In this document: positions 36,101 through 48,100 of the stretch, piece after piece
How the letters are laid out: each line of letters opens with the position of its first letter
Position numbering within the stretch: the first letter of the stretch is position 1
Assembly: GCA_963281255.1 (NCBI GenBank)
Contig: OY725497.1
Location: forward strand, 1,302,001 to 1,366,000
Direction: 5' to 3'
Source: Aphrocallistes beatrix
Lineage: Eukaryota; Porifera; Hexactinellida; Sceptrulophora; Aphrocallistidae
DNA: 64,000 nt
The notes under the pieces: model-generated
Database searches by the model: none
Told to the model about the DNA's origin: nothing
The model's input: only the letters and a program-made list of their open reading frames with translations
Translations under genes and position numbers: made by a program

Positions 36101-39100
36101 CGTCGAAATTGAATATTTTTAAGAAAATTTCTCAAAAAAATAATTTTCAGAATCGGGTCAAAATAAACGTATGAAGTTCGAAAATGTACTGTTGAGTTTT
36201 ATTATTGATGTTAAAGCTCATTTTTATTGATTTTAAGATGAAAATCCACATCTTTTGTTGGATATACTACGATGTCACTTTTAACAGAAAATTTGTCTTG
36301 GAACTTTCTTGGACTTTCGATATGTTTTCAAGGATGCCTTTGACTATCTTTACTGATATTGTCTTGTTTAGATATTTTTCGGGTTTTCGTCGATTACTCC
36401 TTGACTGACTATATTATCAACGAGCGAATTTGAACTCCTCTGTACTTGCAATCCTCGCAAGTTTTAGCATTTCAATGAACCAAAGCATAGCATCGAATTT
36501 GTAGTATCCAAGTATCAGTATGATCAACCTGTACATATTTCATATTTCTCGAACAGATGTTTCGCAAATTTTAGTAACGTACAGTAATGAAGCAACCACA
36601 GAATCTAAAACCAATGCGTATATAATTACTATTCTTGTTTGGTGACACTCGTTATAGTATGTTACATATGGAGATTATATTTTAGCCGTTACTTATATAC
36701 CGGCGAATACTTATATATCGGCGAGATTTGCTTATATATCGGCTAGCCGATAGTATCGGCGGCCGATATATAAGTAAGCCGATTATCAAATTGGTAGTTC
36801 AAATATAATTTAAACCATTGCGGGACGAATAATAAGCCATTGAATATTTTCATTAAATATAGTTACTGTCAAATAAAGAATGAAAGTGAGCGCCAGAATC
36901 CGCATTGATAAAGCACTAAATTAACTTGTGTAAGTAATTATTAAATCCTTGTGGGATGAATGATTATCCTGAATAAACAGTTTTTCTGCGAATTTAACTA
37001 ACTACAACACGAATAATCTAAAGAAGAAATAAGAAATGATAAATATTCAAGTGTGTCCAGAGATTCCCTGGACACAGGAATAAATTTAGTATATACGCAG
37101 GCCAAACTGTAGAATTAAATAATCAATACAGTCAGGGTCGCTTATTGTGAATCACCAGGGGACCAAAAAATCTGTTCATAATAGAGATACTTCATATTAA
37201 ACGAACTTGATTCAATACAAATCCTATCTAAAAAATGAAATTGGGACCAGGAGGTTAGTTCATAATAAACGAATGATCATATTAAGCGGGTTCATAATAA
37301 GTGACCCTGACTGTACTAGTATATGGTATCAATAAATTATGTGATTTGTTTACTTTATATATCTATTTTAAACCAAAAAAAATATTTATTTGAAAATACG
37401 ATATATGAAATCTACACCTCAAACCCAGGCCAACAGTTAAAAGCTCGTCCTTAGTATTCTGGTACAAACGGTCCCCCGGATAAATGGTCCGGGGAGACCA
37501 TTTGTACTAATTGTCAATTTTTTAGTACAAATGGTCCCCCCTAAATTATCCAACGCTTTTTAGTATCAGATTAGTAAGGCTTCATCCAACACTGAATTGG
37601 CTTCCTTCTATCTCAGTTAATAGGATTGATTTAATAACTGAAAAAATAAAACTAATATAATTCTGTAATTTTTAACTTTACAAGGAAACAAAATATCAAT
37701 CAATTCTTCAATATCTACTGCACAAATCGTATTCTGAGGACTGATGGCAAGCGAGTCTTTCGGAAAAACGGCGATTAAGTACATCTCACTCGGAGATAAA
37801 CTATATCTGAACATTAAAAATCCTTAGGCTTTTGTCATCCAAATACACGAATTGCCAGATGTTTTGAAAGCGATGCATGATAACTTAGGTCACCAAACTG
37901 CAAATTACACCTACAACATCACAAAAGAACATTACTACTGGCCTAAATGTCTTTATACCATTCGAAAGTATATTAAAGATTGTGATCGTTGCAACCGCAA
38001 TACATTTTCAATTACTAAACCAACTCAGCCACTTAATCCACTACCCGTGATCGCTAGGCCATGGTATCGGGTTGGAATGGACTTAACAGGACCATTAGTC
38101 TATCAAATGGCAAACAATACATACTTGCAATGGTCGACCATTTTACAAAATGGGTAGAGACACGACTATTGAAAAATAAAGAAACAACACAAGTAGCCAG
38201 AGGTGTATTCTCTATATACTGCAACAAAGGAGCACCTGCTCAGGTAATTATGTGACAACGGAAAATAATTTACTAGTAAATTGATGGCAGAACTCCAAAA
38301 GAATCATAATTGTAGTATGATATTTTCTGCACCCTAAAAATTTTATAGATTTATAGAACATTTCAATGAATATTCGACCCCGTTCAGATTCTACTGGTTT
38401 TTCAGCATTTGAATTAATGCACGGATTTCGAAAAGCTCATATTTCAATTCAAACATACTAATTTAGAATTAGATATCCTAGAAAATGATGATTATTTGGA
38501 GTGATAAAGAGGAACTGCTTGAATATAGTGAAGAAATTGAAAATGTAAAGGAAAGTATCTATGAGAAATCATCTGCAAATCAAAAAATGAATCAAAGATG
38601 TGATAAAAAAAGTCAATCCTCAAGCCAGTATACCAATTCAAATAGGTGGTAAAGTTCTTATACTAAACATAAAGAGAAAGAAGGGCGAACTTCATGATCT
38701 ATGGCAGGGTCCGTATCCAGTAAAAAAGGAAAATATCGAAACTGTAATCATTGGCAGGGAAAATAAAACGTTTTCAAAAGAATCAGGTATGTGAAATTTT
38801 TATTACAATTCGAATATTATACTGATTATTTAGGCAAAGCTATGTGAGAAAAAGTTTGATTATTTGAGACAAAGGAATTGAAAACAGACGTTTGTACCAC
38901 ACATATTCCTCAATCTAATAATTCAAGTACCCTTTTCTATCATCTCAATATGTCAAGCAGTTCGTCAATCGATATCTAGGAAGAAGTACTTTTTCATTAC
39001 AGAATGAGGAAAGTAAGAATGCTGAAATGGTATTTATCTTAGATCCTATAAATTCTTTGAAACATTATATTATCGACAGTATTTCTTCTAATACATATGT

Positions 39101-42100
39101 TCCAGAATTACATTCAGAGAAAGAGAATAAACCTTAGACCGAAAGAACTAATTGAATGGAAGCAAAGTTTCTTTCTAGAAGACTCTCTCCTGCGATTCAT
39201 TTGAAATTGTCGAAACATTGATTAGTTGGTACAAAGAGGCGATGAATGTGACTAAGGTGAGTTGGGTTTTAACCGATGAAGATATAGCATATATATTCTA
39301 CTGGGATGAAAAAGCGATAGACTATGCAACTAAAGTCGCTTTTCCGGTTGAAAGTGATATTATTGGTTGTAAACTAACTGAGATCTCCAATTGCAAAATC
39401 TTTTCGTCCAAAATGATACATCACAATTGTAGCTAATGTGCTCCAAATGGGGAGGATTTTTCAGTCTCAATATTGACAACATTCAAAAACAAATTCACCT
39501 CAACGTCAAAATTTCAGATGAATTCTATGAACTGATTCAATTAATTGAATCCAAAGATTTCAATGCAGCAAAATTTGGGATAGCTGAGAAACTTAGCCTT
39601 ACCAAACATAGTGGTAATGTCTTTGACTTCTATATTTCTGATGGGCTATATATAGAATTTCTTTCTCTTGTTTCCTCTGCTCCTAATAAATCTTGCATCC
39701 TCGATCCTATCCCAGCATCCTTGGTCAAATCATCTCTACCCATCCTAGCGCCCATCCTTACGAAAATCGTAAATGGTTCCCTCTCCACTGGTCATTTTCC
39801 TTCTCCCTGGAAGCCCGCCATCATCTTGCCCAAACTTAAAAGACCAAATCTTGATCCCATCTTCTCTAACTATCGTCCACTTAGCAATCTTTCTTTCATT
39901 TCTAAGATCACTGAGAGGGCCGCTTCCATCCAGGTCGTGAATCATCTTACATTACATCATCTCTTCCCCGGGACGCAGTCTGCCTATCGTAAACACCACA
40001 GTACCGAGACTGCACTCCTGAAGGTCACAAACGACATCCTCCTCAGCATGAATCGCCAACACGTATCTCTTCTGGTTCTTGATCTTAGCTCAGCCTTCGA
40101 CACCGTCGACCATACCATCTTACTCAACCGTCTCCAGTCTCATTTCGGCATTTGCGGCTCTTCTCTGTCTTGGTTTGAATCTTACCTCTCTGGTAGGACT
40201 CAATTCGTCTCGATTAAGGGTTCTAATTCCTCCAATATCCCGGTCCAACACGGAGTTCCTCAGGGTTCTTGTCTTGGTCCGCTTCTCTTTAGCCTCTATG
40301 CTAGTCCTCTATTCGACCTCATTAGGTCCCACCTCCCCGACATGCACTGCTATGCCGACGATACTCAGGTCTATCTTTCTTTTAAACCCGGTTCCATCTC
40401 TTCTGAAGAATCTGCTTTCTCCGCCATCCAATCTTGCATCTCCGCGATCCGTTCCAGGCTCCTCACCAACAAGTTGCTTATCAATGACACCAAGACTGAG
40501 TTCCTTATAATAGGGACTCGTCAACAACTATCTAAGGTTCAAACTGATAGCATCTCTGTTGGTGAGTCGAGAATCTCTTCTTCCAAAGAAGTACGGAATC
40601 TTGGAACTTGGCTCGACAATACCCTCTCAATGTCTACTCAGGTCAGCAAAGTTGCCTCCTCCTGCTTCTACTACATCTATAACATCCGGCGTATTAGAAA
40701 GTATCTCTCTAGGAAAGTCTGTGAAACTCTTGTTAATTCTCTTATCACATCTCGTCTTGATTATTGTAACAGTCTATTGTATGGTTGCCCCTCATCCCTC
40801 TTAGCTCGACTTCAGCGAGTCCAGAACAGTGCAGCCAGGCTTATCTACAATGTCTCTCGTACCTTTTCGTCATCTCCTCTTCTTATTAACCTCCACTGGC
40901 TGCCTGTTAAAACATCGTATCCTCTTCAAAATCCTCCTCATAACTTACAAAGCCATCCATTCTCTTGCTCCGGACTATATCATCCAGCTCATACAGGTTA
41001 AGTTATCCAATCGTACTCTACGATCATCCAACGCCATCCTCCTTGAGCATCCTACTATCAAATCTTCCAAAACTCTGGGTGATCGTGCATTCACTTTAGC
41101 TGCGCCTGTTGAGTAGAATATTCTGCCTCCGAGCATTCGGAATGCCCCCTCACTTCTTCTCTTCAAAAAACTCTTGAAAACTAATCTTTTCCGTATCGCG
41201 AACGACACATCCACTTAAATAAATACTCATTAAATTAATTTCAATGCATATACATACCTTACAAGCATATATACACATACATACGCATACATACACATAC
41301 ATACGTACATGCATAACACACACCTACTTTTATTGAATTGTACAGCGCACTTGAACATATTAATATGGAATCTGCGCTATATAAATGTATATTATTATTA
41401 TCAGTTTATAAGTTCGTCAAAAGATGTCAGTCGTCCATTGATAAACAAATACAGACACCTAAATGTCTAAATGTAGAAATGACACAACAGTCTTTGAGAA
41501 AATTGAAGTTAGTGTCTATAAATCCTATGTTATTCATAATGGAGGTTGGTCATCTCTCTATTAATGATGTAGAAGGAATAAACACATCCCTTTTCACACA
41601 CCAAAAAGATAAACTTCTTACATTTGCAATACTAGGCTATACATTGCACAGTTCAAATCATTTTTACCTTCGACTTGTAATAATGAATGGTTTCAATACG
41701 ATGGAATGAGAAGGCAAAAATTGATAATTTTTCACTCGGGTCTCATGGAAGTATTAGTTCAATAGTCTATATTTCAGAAACTGTATTGTACTAGTAGAGT
41801 ACATACAAGTACTGTTAGATAATTTAGTAGTAATACACACAGTAATTTCTTATCAAAATAAATTTTATAGGTCCTGAAAAAGTTGCTAAGTGATTTTTAC
41901 TGCTACTCCCATCTACGGTATTGCATGTGTATCTAGACGATGCTTCCAGTGAAATCTAACTGCCGATATTTAATGTGGTTGAAAAATTAAAATTTAGATA
42001 GGGTGATGATAGAGAGAAACAAATCTCTTGTTAATAGGGGAAACCGACTACTTTTAAGTGATCAGAACGTATTAAACGTATTAAACCAAAAATGTATATC

Positions 42101-45100
42101 ATTACGATGGGTTTATCATCAAAAGTAGAACTGGAAATTTAATACAACAAATAATAAATCGATGCTAAGCATAGCACCATCCACAGCAACGGTGAATTTA
42201 GACTGGTGTAGTACCTGTTCACTCAGTAGTGGTCCTGTCATTGTCAGAAAGTCATCGGCTGGAAGCTGGCACTGCCTATGACTACTTGACAGTAGGGTGG
42301 CGCAATCAAAAATATTTTATGCCATATGATTAAGTTGTTATACATAAAATTTAGGTTCAATAAGTTTGAAATGTCGCCCTTAATCTACAAGCAGTTGTTT
42401 CTATTGGAATTTGTACTAGAAATGCTTCCAACGATTGGAAAATAAAAAAAACATGCACAACATGGTCATAAGTTCAGAACAGTCATACTACACTCCCTGA
42501 ACAAAAGTATTCGTACACCCCATAATTCCCCATACAAATAGTTATAATACTAATGTATTTAGCGAGTCAAGGTATTTAATTGGTAAGAGATACGCTTAAT
42601 TTAACTTCAAATTCGAATTACTCACTTTTTAATCTTTCAACTTGTTCACAATCCCGCAAGGTTAAAAATTTTCAAACTGTGCCACCTCATACCACCAATG
42701 TCATCATATACAATGGTGATCACTCGTGGCATGTGGCATAGGAAAGCAAATGCTGAAAATACTTAATCTTGAAGAAGAGTATTAAATTGAAAACTTTTAA
42801 AGTAGGTAATTCGAATATGGAGAATTTGAATTTGAAGTTAAATTAAGCGTATCTCTCACAAATTAAATATTCTTGAAACGCTAAATAAATCAGTATTATA
42901 ACTATTTGTATGGGGAATTATGGGATGTACGAATACTTTTGTTCAGGCAGTGGATATAGAGTTTATTGTACGTTTTTTAGTTCGAATTCCTCCTCGAAAA
43001 TCTTGCGTATCAATGCTATCTCAATGATAGAAGCAGGATTTACTCAGAAAGATGTGGCTAGAACACTTCGAAGAACAATAAAGACCGTGAACGAAATAAG
43101 CATGGCGAAAGTCTCGATGGCAGACCCAGATCCAGATCTGGAAGGCCATCTTCACTAACAAGAGTCGCAAAAATTGTTATCTCGAAATCAGTCGGGAAGA
43201 GACATCACCACATCAGTCCACGAGAAAATTGGCGAAAAGATTAACAGCACATGGCCACCAGACTTCTAAAACCGCTGTGCATCGCTATTTGTCGCAAAAT
43301 CTTGGCCTCAAGAGCTACAAAAGACCACGTATTCCCAGGATAACTGAAAAATAGAGAGTCCACAGGCTCCAATTCTGTAAAGAAAGACTTCACTGGTCAT
43401 CAGAACAATGGAGTAACGTTGTCTTCTCTGATGAATCTCCTTTCTTTCTTTTCGATCGTCCTAACAAACAGATCGTGTTTGGAGCTCTAATTCAACAGAA
43501 ATCCCTCCCGTCCTGAAGGTTCAAAAGTCCGCTCACCTAATGGTTTGGGGGCTATGTCTGCTCGTGCAGTGTCAAATCTACACATACTGCCCCTGCAAGT
43601 GCACTGTAAATGGACCGATTATGTTAATAATATTCTGGCTGGTACTTGTAAACCTGCCTTCGCGCGCAAAAGATCTAGGTACAATTTTGCAGCGAAAGTT
43701 TTGCGAAAACATGTCCACATCGATCTTCCAACAAGATGGAGCTCACACATCCAAATTGAGCCAAAATTGGTGTAGTTCGCACCTCCCCGATTTCTGGGCG
43801 AAAGAAGTATGGCCAGGCAACTCTCCTGATCTCTCACCCATTGAGAATTTGTGGGCATATATGAAACAGGAGTTGTCTAAGATGAAAACTCCAAAGAATT
43901 TGAAGTGCTCCAAAATCAGGTCGAATCTGTATGGTCAGGAATCCCACAAAGCTTACTTAAGAGTTTGATAGATGGAATGCCTAGTAGAATCAGAAAATGT
44001 GTCCAACTAAATGGTTGTTATATTGGAAAATAATTATACAGTATTTCTTATGAAATCTAGGCATACTGAATGGTTATCAAGTCGGAAAAGAGTTTCGGGA
44101 CATAGTGTAGATCTTTTTCTTGAGTTAACTCATCTGAATCCAACGAACTAGCCTTCTTTTGCAGCTGTTACAAATGTTTTGGGCTTTGAAATGTCGATTA
44201 ATTCAATAAAAAATAAACGCCCGCTCAGTACAACGGAGAGTGATATCAGAAATGCACTGTCTACAAAAGCGGCAAACACAATAAATAATGCTAAAATAGG
44301 TCAGAAAATTGCTAAGATTTGTACAAATTATGCCTTCCTAAAGTTGCGCAATAATGTGATGACCTATCATCATTTTGCAGGTTGCCGTTGGAATGGAAAT
44401 ATGTGGGAATTCCCATAGGAAACCCCACAGATTCCCATATGAGATGGGAATGACTTTAAGTCTATGGGAATTCCTACATGTGGGAATCTATGGGTTTTCC
44501 TGTGGGATTCTGTGGGAATGGGAATTGAAATTCCATTCCCACAGCAACCCTGTAATTTTGACAGTATAAGTTCTTTGATATTATGTTTGTATAGGTTGCA
44601 GATACATTCCTAAGCACTATCCTGCAGGGTTAGATACTTTAGGCCAATTTTGCATTATCTCAATGCACTTCTAATGTATCCCTGGTCTAAATATTTTAGT
44701 TCGTTTCCAGTCACTATATATAGTAGTTGATCCAATGGTTTATTTGTACCATTATCTCTTGATAAATGCACCCATTTTGAACGAAACCTCAGTTTTGATT
44801 CCTAGGGGAACATTGTGTAAATCAGCGATATCTTAAATTTATCGACTGCCTCTCTGAATTAGTAGTCAATAAGATTTGAGTACAACAGTTATTCTGACGA
44901 ATTAATCGATTGCTAATTTAATTTCCATAAAAGCCTAACTATTTGGGATCATAAACCTTAATAGGAAGATCTTCAAATGACGGAAAATTATAAAACGTCA
45001 CTCTCAACTCATACATTGTGTTATAACGTTAATAATAAGGTTAACATTCGGTGAAATGGGTCGATTTTGAAAATTTCAAAAAAAAGTCTTGTTTTGGGCA

Positions 45101-48100
45101 ATGAACTTGTTCAAATTTGTTTTTCACCTAAAACCCCCAAAAGTCCTCTTTGGTTTTTTTGCAAAATTTCCAACCTCCATTTCATTCTTGGAGCATAACT
45201 CACTGAGGTTTGATGCTATCTTAATTCTCTTGAACGGAATTGAAGCAAAATTGTCTCAGCTTTAAGACATCATAACTGGGAAAAACGGCCTCGTTTCACA
45301 ATTCTGCGTCGAATCGCGTCAAGATAATCAAAATAGACGCAAATCGGTGAGTTATGGTTCAAGAAAAGGATAGAGGTTGGAAATTGTGCAAAAAGATCTC
45401 TGCAGGCTGCTCCATGTGCTGATTTAGGGGGTTAACGTGGCTAATAAGAAAGTTGAACAAATTCTTAGCCCTAAACATTACTTTTTGTGAAATTTTCAAA
45501 AGCGATCCATTTCAGCGAATGTTCAATAATTATAATAGGGGAATGTTTCAAAATATAAGTCATTTATCAAAGTTAAACTAGGCCGGTGAGGTCAAAATTA
45601 GAAATAGTGAAAAAGTCTACATTTGCCAAGGAAGAATGTTGGAATTTGGTATTCTATACCAAATGCTTCCTAAGTACATTTTAAATTCCAAAACCTCACT
45701 TGGTCGCAGAAACGTGAAGAGTAATTTTTTTAAAAATATTGTTTATCTTGTGAATTTAGTCCACTACAAAATCGCATTTAAATGGCTATGCATTTATAAG
45801 CTTAGGTTATTCCCTAATTTCTGATCACACATCTGTATTTCAAAATCTAATTATAAAGGAGTATGTATATTTCATTTTTTTCTCGAATTCCTTTTTGAAT
45901 CTGCTTTTGATTTGTATGTTAGTTTGTTGTGATACTATAATTTTGAGGTTATTGCATTTGAATTTATACACTCACTTAGGGCACTTTTATTGAATAACTA
46001 ATTACGTATTAAGCAACCCAGATTTGGGGGTAGATGTGGACATTTCCGACAAAGTACCAAACTTTTTCCACATGATTTCCATTCACATAGCTCTCGATTT
46101 TTGATAGGAACCACTTCTGCCCAATATATTTTCGAATGTCCAATTTTAATATTCTGACAAAAAGAAATACTCAAAAAATACTTGCAAATGATCGGTTCTA
46201 AATATATTGCACTAACAAATTTAGTTAAATGTCTACCAAAATGTGTTATAACAACTCTAACAAAATTTGTGAATCACTAATAAATCACTTCAACCAAATT
46301 AACGAAACGTCAAACTGAATCCAATTACCTGTTAATATTTGATTACCCTAACCTAATATTTGATTACCTAAAATACTAAGAGTTAATTAGCTAAACGAAA
46401 ACAGAATATTGATATTCGGTTGGCAACCATTCTACTTCAACCTTGAATTCCCGAAGATTTTGAGTTTTGAGCTGAGAAAATTGTCTTTTCTACTTAACAC
46501 ATTTAATTGTTTAGAAGTACGTATACAGTAACTAATAGTATCTGATTTCCTGCTGAACAATGTGAATTCTCATCTCTCTCAAATACTCGTAAGATAGCTT
46601 CATGACCATGATTTGTAATTTCTCCCTACTTTAAGAACATATTATGCTACACTAGATCCATTTTTAGTGCAGCTCCTATAGGGAGATGCCCTTATGGCAT
46701 GGACGGAGTATCTCGTCCGTCCGTATGTATGTATGTATGTATGTATGTATGTATGTATGTATGTATGTATGTATGTATGTATGTATGTATGTATGTATGT
46801 ATGTATGTATGTATGTATGTATGTATGTATGTATGTATGTATGTATGTATGTATGTATGTATGTATGTATGTATGTATGTATGTATGTATGTATGTATGT
46901 ATGTATGTATGTATGTATGTATGTATGTATGTATGTATGTATGTATGTATGTATGTATGTATGTATGTATGTATGTATGTATGTATGTATGTATGTATGT
47001 ATGTATGCATGTATGTATGTATGTATGTATGTATGTATGTATGTATGTATGTATGTATGTATGTATGTATGTATGTATGTATGTATGTATGTATGTATGT
47101 ATGTATGTATGTATGTATGTATGTATGTATGTATGTATGTATGTATGTATGTATGTCTGTATGTATGTATGTATGTATGTATGTATGTATGTATGTATGT
47201 ATGTATGTATGTATGTATGTATGTATGTATGTATGTATGTACAGTGGAATTCGCTTATTAGCAACTCGAGTTTTGCTCATAAAATGGTTGCTAATACGCG
47301 AAGTTGCTAATAAGGGAACAGAATTAACACAAAATCTTCACCTGGGACCTGAAGATTGGTTGCTAATAAGCAAATTCCACTGTATGTATGTATGTACGCG
47401 CGCTACTGCGAAATCTAACAGTCCGATTTTTACCAAATTTCGCATTTAGGATCTGTTTATGGTGTAGATGTGCACCGTCAACATTTTTTCGCAAAATCTC
47501 AGCACTTCCGGTTTTTATAAGTACAAGCGCGGTTCGCTTGCTTGCGCTGCGCGGCTTGCAGACACTGCGTGTCCGCAGAGTCGCCCTACGGGCGCCTGGA
47601 GTTACTCAATCTAACCTATTTTGGGAAATTTTTTCCTTTATATAAATAAAGGAAATAAAGGTTAACGAAATATTTTTCATATGGATCCGAAAATAAAATA
47701 TTCGAAATCTACAGCACTAAAAACCCCATGTCAACCGTTGGAAGCTAGTCTCTAACCTATTCTTGTCATTTGTTTACTTTATGTATCTATTGTAAACAAA
47801 GGTAAACAAATTAATTATCAAACTTACTCGAAAATACGATATTCGGAATCTACATCCCTGAAAACCCCATGTCAACTGTTGAAAGCTAGTTTCTAGCCTA
47901 TTTTTGAGATTTGAAAATCACCAAATTTGTCAATTTTAAAATTTTTATATCATTTGACACCTACATGCCAATTTTCACACCTCTATGACTTCTCAATTCT
48001 TCAATCAATTCGGACAAACACAAAAACAAAATAATCCTAGCATTTTAATATATAAGATATATATCTCTGTAACGAATTGATTGAAGAAACTGTCAGGCCC

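Larger units (their letters stand above)
46665..47522. mobile_element. Satellite-element copy with expanded (GTAT)n, cut by a hairpin-ended repeat
   Basis: The left flank (TAGTGCAGCTCCTATAGGG) and right flank (GCGCGCTACTGCGAAATC) match the copy at 16508. Between them is a very long GTAT tract and a MITE. The right side stops at 47522, where the hairpin terminus begins. Confidence 0.75.

Noticed and set aside
37617-37814. Minus-strand 65-residue frame before the integrase
   Set aside because: No recognisable domain. It may be a shadow of an upstream part of the integrase element.
39745-40527. Minus-strand and alternate-frame open frames over the LINE
   Set aside because: They are shadows of the plus-strand reverse-transcriptase frame, which carries all the RT motifs.
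46642-47449. Long open frames on both strands (His-Thr-Tyr-Ile and Met-Tyr-Val-Cys repeats)
   Set aside because: They are translations of the (GTAT)n microsatellite, which lacks stops in every frame. They are not genes.
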